A DNA stretch of 64,000 nucleotides, taken from Stutzerimonas balearica DSM 6083 (lineage in GTDB: Bacteria; Pseudomonadota; Gammaproteobacteria; Pseudomonadales; Pseudomonadaceae). Of this stretch, positions 29,808-38,627 are shown piece after piece. Numbering within the stretch: position 1 is the stretch's first letter; each line of letters opens with the position of its first letter. The DNA lies in the NCBI RefSeq assembly GCF_000818015.1, contig NZ_CP007511.1, forward strand, positions 620,001-684,000, read 5' to 3'. The notes beneath the pieces were generated by a model. That model made no database searches. It saw nothing but the letters and a program-made list of their open reading frames with translations, and had not been told where the DNA came from. The position numbers and the translations under genes are program-made.

Positions 29808-31154
29808 ATGAAAAGTAAATCGAATACATCTTCCTTGGCTGGTCACAAGAAGCAGATTTTTTGGATCGTCGTCATATTAAGCGTGGCACTTGTGCTTGGC
29901 GGATTGCTTCTTCGCAGTAGTCCAGCTGTGCCCGAAGCGGGCGACGCACATAGCGAGCATGGTGACGCATCGGAGCAGGAGGATGAAGGGCATTCGGATG
30001 AGGATGCTGAAGCCGAAGGAGATCATGGACATGATGAAGGAGGCGCCGATAGCGATCACGAGGTCGGTGCGGCAGAGAAAGATGAGCATGAAGATGAGCC
30101 CGAGGGAGCGGAGCACACTGAAACAGCAGAGGTAGAACTCTCAGAGACACAAATCCTAGCCGCCGGCATTTCACTGGCAACTGCTGAGCCCGCAAAGATA
30201 CAAAGCGCAATCGAGCTGCCAGGTGAAATTACGTTTAACCAGGATCGTACAGCGCAAGTTGTGCCTCGTCTCTCAGGTGTCGTTGAAGCGGTCAAAGTCG
30301 ATTTGGGCGAACAGGTGAAACAGGGGCAAGTGCTTGCTGTGATCGCGAGTACCGACCTGTCGGAACGTAGAAGCGAGTTCTACGCGGCACAAAAACGTCT
30401 TGCATTGGCTCAGAAAACCTATCGACGCGAAAAGGAGCTGTGGGAAGAGCGTATTTCTGCAGAACAGGATTATTTACAGGCACAACAGGCTCTACGGGAA
30501 GCAGAGCTGACGGTTGCGAATGCAAAAGCACAGCTACAAGCGCTTGGTAGTGATGCTGGCAAGCCAGACGCATTGAGCCGCTACGAACTCAGGGCGCCGT
30601 TCGATGGGATGATCGTTGAGAAGGACATCACGCTCGGTGAGTCAGTCAATACCGACGACCAGATATTCATCATTTCCGATCTCTCTACCGTTTGGGCAGA
30701 TATCAGCGTTCCTGCCAATGCACTCAGCGCGGTACGAGTCGGCAGCAACGCGGTTATCGAAGCCACAGCATTCGAGTCCAGTGCCAATGGCACCGTTTCT
30801 TATGTCGGCTCACTTGTTGGTCAGCAAAGCCGCGCCGCTACCGCCCGGGTCACGCTTCCGAACCCGGAAGGTGTTTGGCGTCCCGGCCTGTTCGTCAAAG
30901 TGCGGGTAGGCTCTGGCGGAGTGTCCGTGCCGGTTGCAGTCAAGCCCGATGCGATCCACACGTTGGAAGATAATCCGGTGGTGTTTGTACGGACCGACCA
31001 TGGCTTTGCTGCTCAGCCAATCGTGACTGGTCGCGGCGATAGTGAAGCGGTTGAAATCAAGGAAGGTCTTCAGGCCGGAGTGCGCTATGCCTTGGCCAAC
31101 AGTTTCATCATTAAGTCCGAGCTTGGCAAAGCCAGCGCCTCGCATGCTCACTGA
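29808..31154 (+). CDS. czcB: Heavy-metal efflux membrane-fusion protein CzcB
   Basis: The 448-residue protein has one N-terminal membrane helix (residues 16-37). A very acidic His/Glu/Asp-rich segment (about residues 45-105, including DHGHDEGGADSDHE) likely collects Zn or Co in the periplasm. The barrel-sandwich (PRLSGVVEAVKVDLGEQVKQGQVLAVI), a helical hairpin and a beta barrel follow. It links CzcA to CzcC. Confidence 0.92.
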   Translation: MKSKSNTSSLAGHKKQIFWIVVILSVALVLGGLLLRSSPAVPEAGDAHSEHGDASEQEDEGHSDEDAEAEGDHGHDEGGADSDHEVGAAEKDEHEDEPEGAEHTETAEVELSETQILAAGISLATAEPAKIQSAIELPGEITFNQDRTAQVVPRLSGVVEAVKVDLGEQVKQGQVLAVIASTDLSERRSEFYAAQKRLALAQKTYRREKELWEERISAEQDYLQAQQALREAELTVANAKAQLQALGSDAGKPDALSRYELRAPFDGMIVEKDITLGESVNTDDQIFIISDLSTVWADISVPANALSAVRVGSNAVIEATAFESSANGTVSYVGSLVGQQSRAATARVTLPNPEGVWRPGLFVKVRVGSGGVSVPVAVKPDAIHTLEDNPVVFVRTDHGFAAQPIVTGRGDSEAVEIKEGLQAGVRYALANSFIIKSELGKASASHAH

Positions 31155-31170
31155 TACGGAGTTATAGACT

Positions 31171-34100
31171 GTGTTCGAACGTATCATTCGCTTTTCTATA
31201 GAGCATCGCTGGCTGGTTTTGCTAGCCGTGCTTGGCATGGCAGCGTTAGGAGCTTACAGCTACCAAAAGCTGCCTATCGATGCTGTCCCTGATATCACCA
31301 ACGTACAGGTGCAAATCAACACTGCGGCCCCAGGTTATTCCCCGCTGGAAGTGGAGCAGCGCATTACCTACCCGCTCGAGACGGTAATGGCCGGGTTGCC
31401 CAAGCTCGAGCAGACCCGTTCCTTGTCTCGATATGGACTTTCTCAGATCACAGTTATTTTTGAGGAAGGCACTGACATCTATTTTGCCCGCCAACTTGTG
31501 AATGAGCGCTTGGGAGGGGCCAAAGATCAGCTTCCGGAAGGCGTCACTCCAACACTTGGCCCTATTTCCACTGGGCTTGGCGAAATCTATTTTTGGACGG
31601 TTGAAGCTGAGGACGGTGCCACCAAATCGGACGGTACGCCTTATACCTCTGCTGACTTGCGTGAGATTCAAGATTGGATCATCAAACCGCAAGTCCGCAA
31701 TGTACCAGGCGTAACTGAGATCAATACGATCGGAGGATATGCAAAGGAATATCAGATCGCCCCCAACCCAGACACTTTGCGGTCGTTTGGACTAACACTA
31801 CAAGATTTGATCGAGGCGGTTGAGCAAAACAATAACAATCTAGGTGCCGGATATATTGAAAAACGCGGCGAGCAGTATCTTGTTCGTGCTCCAGGACAAA
31901 TGCAATCAGTAGAGGACATCCGCAATACCCTTATTAGCAACGTTGACGGTACCCCAGTACGTATCCGCGACGTTGCGACGGTAGAGGTTGGAAAGGAGCT
32001 CCGTACTGGCGCAGCCACCGAGAATGGCCGCGAAGTGGTTCTAGGTACGGCTTTCATGCTTATCGGTGAAAATAGCCGGGTAGTTTCTAGGGCTGTCGAT
32101 GACAAGATGAAAGAGATAAACCTTTCGCTTCCAGAGGGCGTAAAGGCGATTACTGTCTACGATCGAACTGTACTCGTAGACAAAGCTATATCCACCGTTA
32201 AGAAGAACCTCACTGAGGGTGCCATTCTTGTTGTGGTTATACTTTTTCTCTTCTTGGGCAATATCCGTGCGGCGATCCTAACCGCACTTGTTATACCGCT
32301 GGCGATGCTCTTTACGTTCACCGGCATGGTAGCCAACGAGGTCAGCGCCAACCTGATGAGCTTAGGCGCATTGGATTTCGGCATCATTATCGATGGTGCC
32401 GTGGTGATTGTTGAGAACTGCGTGCGTCGACTTGCTCACGCTCAGTCCCATCACGGGCGGGCATTAACGCTGTCCGAACGGCTTCATGAAGTGTTCGCTG
32501 CGGCAAAGGAAGTGCGTCGGCCTCTACTCTATGGGCAGCTGATCATTATGATCGTATATCTGCCGATATTCGCCCTTACAGGGGTAGAAGGTAAGATGTT
32601 CACGCCCATGGCGTTTACCGTAGTGACAGCGCTATTCGGGGCGATGATTCTCTCGGTGACGTTCGTCCCGGCAGCCGTTGCGCTCTTTATCGGCAAGCGT
32701 GTTACAGAGAAGGAAAACTTTCTAATCCGCAATGCTAAACGGGCCTACGCACCTGCATTCGATGCGGTGATGTCCAACAAGCCAGTAGTGCTCACCTTTG
32801 CCGTTGTTGCAGTTGTACTTTCCGGCCTCGTAGGGGCACGTATGGGCAGTGAATTCGTGCCTAGCCTCAACGAGGGGGACTTCGCTATCCAAGCCCTTCG
32901 TGTACCGGCTACCAGCCTTAGTCAGTCTGTCGAGATGCAGCAGCAGCTGGAGCGAAAGCTCATGGATGAGTTTCCGGAGATCGAGCGGATTTTTGCGCGC
33001 ACAGGCACTGCGGAGGTGGCATCCGATGCCATGCCTCCAAACATCTCTGACGGGTACGTCATGCTGAAGCCACAAGAGCAGTGGCCGGATCCAGGCAAGT
33101 CGCGCGACGAACTCTTAAGCGAGGTCCAAGCATCCGCCGCTGAGTTACCGGGCAATAACTACGAGTTTTCCCAGCCTATTCAGCTGCGTTTCAACGAGTT
33201 GATTTCCGGTGTTCGTGCCGCTGTAGCCGTGAAAATCTATGGTGATGACATGGAGGTTCTTAACAGCACGGCGGCGGAAGTGTCCGAGGTGCTAGGACAA
33301 GTACCAGGCGCCTCCGAGGTTACGGTCGAGCAAACGACTGGCCTTCCTATGCTCACGATTGATATCGATCGCGATCAAATCGCACGATACGGCCTGAGTT
33401 TAGATACTGTACAGCAAGCGGTTGCAGTAGCCATCGGGGGCCGAGAGGTAGGCACCTTGTTTCAAGGAGACCGGCGTTTCGATATCGTAGTTCGTTTACC
33501 GGACGAGATACGAAGCGATCTCGCCGCAATTGAGAGGCTCCCAATTGCCCTTCCAAGGGAATTAAACAGCGCCATAAGTTATATCCCCCTCGGCGAGGTG
33601 GCCACTCTGGATTTGGCCCCCGGTCCGAATCAGATCAGTAGAGAGGAAGGGAAACGGCGAATTGTCGTTAGTGCAAACGTCCGTGGTCGGGACATTGGAT
33701 CATTCGTATCTGAGGCAGAACAGAAAATCCAGGCCCAGGTAGATATCCCGTCAGGTTATTGGATCGACTGGGGCGGTACCTTTGAGCAGCTTGAATCTGC
33801 AACGAAGCGGCTGCAGATTGTCGTCCCTGTGGCGCTGCTCCTGGTGTTCATTCTGCTTTTCATGATGTTCAACAATGTCAAAGACGGCTTGTTGGTGTTT
33901 ACAGGGATTCCATTTGCGCTCACCGGAGGCATTGTTGCGCTGTGGCTGAGAGATATCCCATTGTCCATTTCAGCAGGAGTTGGCTTTATTGCTCTGTCGG
34001 GCGTCGCCGTTCTAAATGGCCTGGTAATGATCTCCTTCATCCGTAGCCTACGGGAGCAAGGTTTACCTCTGGGCACCGCGATCCGCGAGGGCGCTCTGAC

Positions 34101-34341
34101 CCGGCTACGGCCGGTATTGATGACAGCCTTGGTGGCTTCACTCGGGTTCGTTCCGATGGCCTTGAATGTGGGTACCGGTGCAGAGGTACAGCGCCCCCTT
34201 GCGACGGTGGTGATCGGGGGGATTCTCTCCTCAACGGTGCTAACGCTATTGGTACTGCCGTTGCTCTACCAGCTGGCTCATCGGCGCGAAGACGAATTGG
34301 AGGAGCAAGAAATCGCGTTGGCCGCTGACAGAACAAGCTAG
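31171..34341 (+). CDS. czcA: Heavy-metal RND efflux pump CzcA
   Basis: The 1056-residue RND transporter has twelve membrane spans. It starts MFERIIRFSIEHRWLVLLAVLGMAALG (GTG start). The proton-relay motif in TM4 reads DFGIIIDGAVVIVEN with D402, D408 and E415, the Zn/Co/Cd (HME1) signature. It exports divalent cations from periplasm and cytoplasm using the proton gradient. It is last in czcICBA, 17 bp after czcB, and is followed by a terminator. Confidence 0.95.
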   Translation: MFERIIRFSIEHRWLVLLAVLGMAALGAYSYQKLPIDAVPDITNVQVQINTAAPGYSPLEVEQRITYPLETVMAGLPKLEQTRSLSRYGLSQITVIFEEGTDIYFARQLVNERLGGAKDQLPEGVTPTLGPISTGLGEIYFWTVEAEDGATKSDGTPYTSADLREIQDWIIKPQVRNVPGVTEINTIGGYAKEYQIAPNPDTLRSFGLTLQDLIEAVEQNNNNLGAGYIEKRGEQYLVRAPGQMQSVEDIRNTLISNVDGTPVRIRDVATVEVGKELRTGAATENGREVVLGTAFMLIGENSRVVSRAVDDKMKEINLSLPEGVKAITVYDRTVLVDKAISTVKKNLTEGAILVVVILFLFLGNIRAAILTALVIPLAMLFTFTGMVANEVSANLMSLGALDFGIIIDGAVVIVENCVRRLAHAQSHHGRALTLSERLHEVFAAAKEVRRPLLYGQLIIMIVYLPIFALTGVEGKMFTPMAFTVVTALFGAMILSVTFVPAAVALFIGKRVTEKENFLIRNAKRAYAPAFDAVMSNKPVVLTFAVVAVVLSGLVGARMGSEFVPSLNEGDFAIQALRVPATSLSQSVEMQQQLERKLMDEFPEIERIFARTGTAEVASDAMPPNISDGYVMLKPQEQWPDPGKSRDELLSEVQASAAELPGNNYEFSQPIQLRFNELISGVRAAVAVKIYGDDMEVLNSTAAEVSEVLGQVPGASEVTVEQTTGLPMLTIDIDRDQIARYGLSLDTVQQAVAVAIGGREVGTLFQGDRRFDIVVRLPDEIRSDLAAIERLPIALPRELNSAISYIPLGEVATLDLAPGPNQISREEGKRRIVVSANVRGRDIGSFVSEAEQKIQAQVDIPSGYWIDWGGTFEQLESATKRLQIVVPVALLLVFILLFMMFNNVKDGLLVFTGIPFALTGGIVALWLRDIPLSISAGVGFIALSGVAVLNGLVMISFIRSLREQGLPLGTAIREGALTRLRPVLMTALVASLGFVPMALNVGTGAEVQRPLATVVIGGILSSTVLTLLVLPLLYQLAHRREDELEEQEIALAADRTS

Positions 34342-34361
34342 AGATTGGATGGCGGCACACA

Positions 34362-34397
34362 ACGCCCCGTTCTTGCTAGCTCGCGAGAACGGGGCGT
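34362..34397 (+). terminator. Terminator after czcA
   Basis: ACGCCCCGTTCT and AGAACGGGGCGT form a 12-bp perfect stem around GCTAGCTCGCG-type loop sequence, followed by GTTGGTTT. It begins about 20 bp after the czcA stop. Confidence 0.8.
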
Positions 34398-34607
34398 GTT
34401 GGTTTCGGAGTGCTAAGATTCAGCGGCGGCGCAGCGGGCAGCAAAGCCTTTATAGCGTAGGTCTAATGCATCTAAACGGTGAATAGAAAGGGTGCTCAGC
34501 GCTTAGTGCGTATGACTCCGCGCTACATACGCCTCCTCGGCTGATGGCTTTCACCCACGGTGAGCTGACGAAAGATTATGCAAGCAGCGGCTGACCTGCC
34601 CCGGGCG

Positions 34608-34775
34608 GCAGCACGGGCGATAGCTACGAAAACGCCCTGGCTGGAACGATCAGCGGGCTTTACAAGGCCGAGCTGACACCTTCAATCATGGACGAACCGC
34701 GAGGCCGTTGAGATGGCGACCCTGACGTGGATGCGTTGTACGCCACCAGCGTCTGTTCAGCTCAATCGGATATGC
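34608..34775 (+). pseudogene. IS3-family transposase remnant
   Basis: Broken frames encode STGDSYENALAGTISGLYKAEL and, after frameshifts, EAVEMATLTWM. These match the integrase-core end of IS3-family OrfB proteins (GDSYDNALAETINGLYKAE ... EAVELATL.W). No start, no ends and no complete gene remain. The rest of the 640-bp stretch 34342-34980 holds only the czcA terminator and the terminator at 34890. Confidence 0.7.
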
Positions 34776-34889
34776 TCTTGCGAACGCTAATAACAGACAG
34801 ATCAGGCGATAGCGGCCTGACTTAACGAAACGGCCTATAAAGGCCGGGGCGATTCGCTGGTAGCGATGTTGCGGGCAAGTGATGGACAC

Positions 34890-34912
34890 AAAAAAGCGCC
34901 CCGAAGGGCGCT
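34890..34912 (-). terminator. Terminator for the small gene at 34981
   Basis: AAGCGCCC TTCG GGGCGCTT, read on the minus strand, is a stable tetraloop hairpin followed by TTTTT. It lies 70 bp after the stop of the minus-strand gene. Confidence 0.88.
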
Positions 34913-34980
34913 TAGAGTACAACTGCTTCCAACGGTGCTTGGAAGCTGCCGGCGGCGGATATCGTTCAGATATTAAGCGG

Positions 34981-35211
34981 TTAGTCAGCTTTGGTTTCTT
35001 TCTTAATTTCCGTGTTGTTCTGATCTTGGCGAATATCATTAACCTTCAACTCGTTTGCTTTTTTTTCGGCGGATTCGGTTCCGTGAATTCGCTTTTGATC
35101 TGCTCGGAATTTTTCATTAAATTTCATTGAACGGTCGTATCCATCTCCTGCATAAGACGATGCGGAGCCGAAAATTACCAAACCAACAACAATAGCTTTC
35201 AACAGATTCAT
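34981..35211 (-). CDS. Small secreted protein, metal-island hypothetical
   Basis: The 76-residue product has a signal peptide, MNLLKAIVVGLVIFGSASSYAG. A charged helix (DGYDRSMKFNEKFRADQKRIHG ... KKANELKVNDIRQDQNN) follows. The layout resembles the PtrA-like peptide at 15923: a signal, then Gly-Asp, then a charged helix with Met/Arg. GAGGA lies 8 bases before the ATG. A palindrome and a metal box lie upstream, so metal control is likely. The function is unknown. Confidence 0.65.
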   Translation of the reverse strand: MNLLKAIVVGLVIFGSASSYAGDGYDRSMKFNEKFRADQKRIHGTESAEKKANELKVNDIRQDQNNTEIKKETKAD

Positions 35212-35318
35212 AGGGCAGTCCTCGCTAAATTCAAAGGTGGCTTGCTGAGCTTTCTCGGTGAGCTCTACAGGTTCGAATGAATTTTGCCTGACTGAAGCTA
35301 ACAGCAGCATGAGCCAAG

Positions 35319-35341
35319 CATTACATTATTGAAATGTAATG
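35319..35341. promoter_or_regulatory. CATTACAT-N7-ATGTAATG palindrome
   Basis: Perfect 8-bp arms flank a 7-base spacer, 108 bp upstream of the small secreted protein gene on the minus strand. The arms share ATTACA/TGTAAT with the other boxes, but the spacing differs. Confidence 0.5.
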
Positions 35342-35442
35342 CTTCCATTGTGGAGTGACATGAGCGCCTTGCTTCGTCATTGCAGCAACAAGGCGCACCA
35401 ATCTGCAAGGGGCTTGAGCCTACGACAAAATTGATTGGAAGA

Positions 35443-35457
35443 TTACATTTTTGTCAT
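35443..35457. promoter_or_regulatory. CopR/CzcR-type box between the small gene and czcD
   Basis: TTACATTTTTGTCAT differs from TTACA-N5-GTAAT at one base. It lies in the 494-bp divergent gap, 249 bp before czcD. Apart from this box, the palindrome at 35319 and a weak open frame I reject, the gap shows nothing. Confidence 0.6.
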
Positions 35458-35705
35458 CTTCAGATCATGGCACCGCATAATCCATATCATTAGCGAGCAA
35501 CGTCGTTTATCGTTTGAGAGAGATCGACCTGTTGTCGGCGAGTTAAAGACGATAACGCACGAACTCGCTCGAGGGTGGTCGCATTTTCTGTCAGTGTGGC
35601 TTGGAGGGCCAGATGGTATAGGCGCTAGTATTTTTATTATCTCTTATGGGCGGTCGTTTGGCTCCCCTATTTTTCTTACGCTAGTTTTTAAGGAGCGGTA
35701 AAAAT

Positions 35706-36626
35706 ATGGCTCACGAACATAACCATAACACCGAAGCCATGGGTGATAAGCGTTTAATCGCAGCTATTGGCGTTAATACTGCACTAACTCTGGCACAAGT
35801 TGTTGGCGGGATACTTTCTGGGAGCTTATCGCTCATAGCGGATGCACTACACAACTTGAGCGATGCTGCATCACTGGTTATTGCGCTCATCGCACGTAAG
35901 ATCGGCCGCAAACCGCCAGATGCTTTTAAAACCTTTGGCTACCGACGCAGTGAAACCATAGCGGCTTTGATTAACTTGGTCACGCTGATTATCGTTGGTC
36001 TCTACCTCATCTACGAAGCTATAGGTCGGTTTTTTTCCCCACAGCCCATTGAAGGATGGACAGTGGTCGTGGTGGCGGGAATAGCCTTGATTGTAGATAT
36101 CGCTACGGCCTTGCTCACCTACACAATGTCTAAGAATAGCATGAATATAAAGGCGGCATTCTTGCACAACGTGTCGGATGCGTTGGCCTCCGTCGGCGTT
36201 ATTATTGCCGGAACATTGATCCTCCTGTATGGCTGGTATTGGACAGATACTGTCCTGACGCTGATGATTGCTGGTTACGTGCTATGGCAGGGCTTTAGCA
36301 TGCTACCTAAAACCATTCACTTGTTGATGGAGGGCGCGCCAGAAGGAGTTTCCATCGCCGACATAATCAATATCATGGAACATGTAAACGACGTTGTGAG
36401 TGTTCACCACGTACACGTATGGGAAATCGCTGAGCATACAATCGCACTGGAAGCACATGTTGTCATCAAGAAGGCTAGCCTGCCCGATATTGAACGAGTA
36501 AAGACTGATTTAAAACGAGTACTTCATGAGCAATTCAAAGTCAGCCACTCGACACTTGAAATGGAGCTAGACGGCAGTGTTTGTATCGACACCAGGCAGG
36601 CCGACAGTCATCGCAGCGAAGCATAA
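35706..36626 (+). CDS. czcD: Cation-diffusion-facilitator CzcD
   Basis: The 306-residue protein has a His-rich N-terminus (MAHEHNHNTEAMGD) and six membrane helices. The Zn-site motifs are ADALHNLSDAASL (HxxxD, TM2) and AAFLHNVSDALASVG (TM5). A cytoplasmic domain carries VHHVHVWEIAEHTIALEAHV. CzcD exports Zn, Co and Cd from the cytoplasm and backs up CzcCBA. AAGGAGCGG lies upstream of the ATG. Codons are AT-richer than in the backbone. Confidence 0.93.
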   Translation: MAHEHNHNTEAMGDKRLIAAIGVNTALTLAQVVGGILSGSLSLIADALHNLSDAASLVIALIARKIGRKPPDAFKTFGYRRSETIAALINLVTLIIVGLYLIYEAIGRFFSPQPIEGWTVVVVAGIALIVDIATALLTYTMSKNSMNIKAAFLHNVSDALASVGVIIAGTLILLYGWYWTDTVLTLMIAGYVLWQGFSMLPKTIHLLMEGAPEGVSIADIINIMEHVNDVVSVHHVHVWEIAEHTIALEAHVVIKKASLPDIERVKTDLKRVLHEQFKVSHSTLEMELDGSVCIDTRQADSHRSEA

Positions 36627-36840
36627 GCCTGCTTTGCGCTCAACGCTGTTGCTAGACAGTTATCTCGATATCAACGGAGTGAACTTGCGACATCACTCGT
36701 TGGCGCTATGTCTTCGACCAGAGACATGCTAGCGGCATGTGGCCAAAGCAGCTCGTCACGAGGAGATCAGGCTAGGTCGTGGCACCTTCGGCAGGCTGCC
36801 GCGACGAGCAAGCCCCGCCAGTCGCTACCGCCGCGGACGC

Positions 36841-37302
36841 TCAGAGCCAGCGGCGGACTCGTGCACGGTAGCGGGCAAATGATTCGCCGAACAATGTTTC
36901 CAGCGCCCACTCTTCGGCTGGGATCTGGAAACGGTTCATGTACAGCACGAAAGCAACTACGCCAAGCAGGGTTAGAGGCGAGGCCAAGACCAGCGCCCAA
37001 GCCGCCAGGATAATGGCAAAGCCTAAGTACATGGGGTTGCGGCTGTACCGGTAGATGCCAGCCTCCACTAATGCAGAAGCCTGCTGCGGCTGCAATGGAT
37101 TAACCGTAGTACGCGCGCGGCGAAACGACAGGACGCCGGCGAGGCACACGCCGAGCCCCAGGAGCAGTATTGGCAAAGCGAAGGTCAGGCGCGCGGTCCA
37201 TGCCAGTTCGAAACCCGGCAATTTGGTTCCCGACAAACCCATCAGCACAGCGATCAGGCCGGCCACGAGCAGCGGTGGCACGCGGTTTTCCAGCGCGCTC
37301 AT
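36841..37302 (-). CDS. Isoprenylcysteine methyltransferase-like membrane protein
   Basis: The 153-residue protein has four hydrophobic helices and the C-terminal ICMT/PEMT motif (LVEAGIYRYSRNPMYLGFAIILAAWALV ... IPAEEWALETLFGESFARYRARVRRWL). These small proteins probably methylate a lipid or thiol substrate, but the true substrate is unknown. They are common in metal-resistance islands. The start is 5 bp from the end of the DsbA-like gene, suggesting one operon dsbB-dsbA-ICMT. Confidence 0.78.
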   Translation of the reverse strand: MSALENRVPPLLVAGLIAVLMGLSGTKLPGFELAWTARLTFALPILLLGLGVCLAGVLSFRRARTTVNPLQPQQASALVEAGIYRYSRNPMYLGFAIILAAWALVLASPLTLLGVVAFVLYMNRFQIPAEEWALETLFGESFARYRARVRRWL

Positions 37303-37306
37303 AGTG

Positions 37307-37987
37307 TCATTCTCGTGCCTTGGCCACTTCGCTGTTCACCAACTGGCGCAGCGGCTCCGGGCCAAACTCGCTGAGCGCACGACCATTGACAAAAAAAGTC
37401 GGCGTGCCACGAACCCCAACGGCTTTAACGTCCTGCATGTCCGTTTCCAGCACGGCGTTGACGCCAGGCGTATGCATGTCCTGGCGGGCCTGTTCCAAGT
37501 TCAAACCGACGCGCTCTGCAGCAGCCCATGCCTGCGTTACCTTGGGGTCGTCGTGCCAACCGGGTTGGGCTTCCAGCACAGCCCCCAACACTTGTTCATG
37601 GAGATTTTGCTTACGCGCCGCCTCCAGCATTCGCGCCACCTCTTCGGAGCCTTGATGGAACAGTACATAGCGCAGCACCAAACGCACGTCTTCCGGGTTC
37701 TCGGCGAGGATCTGCTTCACATAGGGGTGGAAGGCGCGGCATGCCTCGCAGGAAGGGTCAAAGAATTCGACGATGGTCACTGGCGCTTGCGCCGGGCCGA
37801 ACACTGGTGAGTGGAAGCGAACCAACTGGCCGCCGTTCTGTTTGGGTTGTGTCGCGGTCTCTTGGGCTGTCGAACCGGGAGCCTGGGCCTGTTGAGGCGA
37901 TTGCGAGGGGGAATAGAAGAATGCGGCGGCAGCAAAGACGGCCAGGATCACGACACTGACGATCAGGACCACGGAACGGCGATTCAT
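37307..37987 (-). CDS. DsbA-family thiol-disulfide oxidoreductase
   Basis: The 226-residue protein has an N-terminal membrane anchor (VVLIVSVVILAVFAAAAFFY). A Gln/Ala-rich linker leads to a thioredoxin-like domain with FFDPSCEACRAFHPYV (CxxC near residue 81) and the cis-Pro GTPTFFVNG. It would form or exchange disulfides in the periplasm. It overlaps dsbB by 4 bp, so the pair is a self-contained oxidation couple. Confidence 0.85.
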   Translation of the reverse strand: MNRRSVVLIVSVVILAVFAAAAFFYSPSQSPQQAQAPGSTAQETATQPKQNGGQLVRFHSPVFGPAQAPVTIVEFFDPSCEACRAFHPYVKQILAENPEDVRLVLRYVLFHQGSEEVARMLEAARKQNLHEQVLGAVLEAQPGWHDDPKVTQAWAAAERVGLNLEQARQDMHTPGVNAVLETDMQDVKAVGVRGTPTFFVNGRALSEFGPEPLRQLVNSEVAKARE

Positions 37988-38418
37988 GGGGTGGTTCTCC
38001 GACGGATGATTATGAGCAGGATGGCGATAAGGATAAAAGCGAACAAGGCGAGTGCCGGCAGGGGCACCACGCCGAAGAGGGTCATTCCGGCGCCTGAGCA
38101 GGATGGACCAGTGGCCGTGCAGGGCTGGATCGGCTGTGGAATCAGCCCTGCATAGAGCAGCGTGTGAACAAATGCCAGTGCCGCACCGATAGCGGTCAGC
38201 GGCAGGGCATAGTGCCAGACGGTGAAATCCGAGCGGTAGCAGGCGATGGCCAGGATCACCGCCAGCGGAAACATGAAGGCACGCTGGAACCAGCACAACA
38301 CGCAGGGTGCCTGGCCCATCACCTCACCAATGAACAGCGCGGACAGGGTCGATACCAGTGCGACCAGCCAGGTTAGCAGCAGCAGGTTCCAGGGCATGCC
38401 TGAAGGTTGAGGATTCAT
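37984..38418 (-). CDS. dsbB: Disulfide bond formation protein B
   Basis: The 144-residue protein has four membrane helices, CVLCWFQR after the second helix, and a periplasmic loop Cys pair (QPCTATGPSCSGAG). DsbB re-oxidises its DsbA partner using quinone. It is first in the minus-strand dsbB-dsbA-ICMT unit. This small DsbI/DsbB type is often found beside a DsbA-like partner on islands. Confidence 0.88.
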   Translation of the reverse strand: MNPQPSGMPWNLLLLTWLVALVSTLSALFIGEVMGQAPCVLCWFQRAFMFPLAVILAIACYRSDFTVWHYALPLTAIGAALAFVHTLLYAGLIPQPIQPCTATGPSCSGAGMTLFGVVPLPALALFAFILIAILLIIIRRRTTP

Positions 38419-38627
38419 TGCGGTTAACTCCTGGCGATGGCGAGCACTTGCCTCAGACCCGCCATCCAGTTATTTCGAAACATCATGCATCCTCTTATCG
38501 GCAGGACTTGTTAGGACCGTTGCGGACTTCGCCCAACGGCAAAGCGAAAAGCAACCAGCCTCAACGCTGGGTTAAATCCGATGCCAGTGGGAGAATGTCG
38601 CCCTTGCGCAACAAGGGAAGATATCAG

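Noticed and set aside
35435..35701. 88-codon open frame before czcD
   Set aside because: It overlaps a regulatory box, starts at TTG without a good ribosome site and matches nothing I know.
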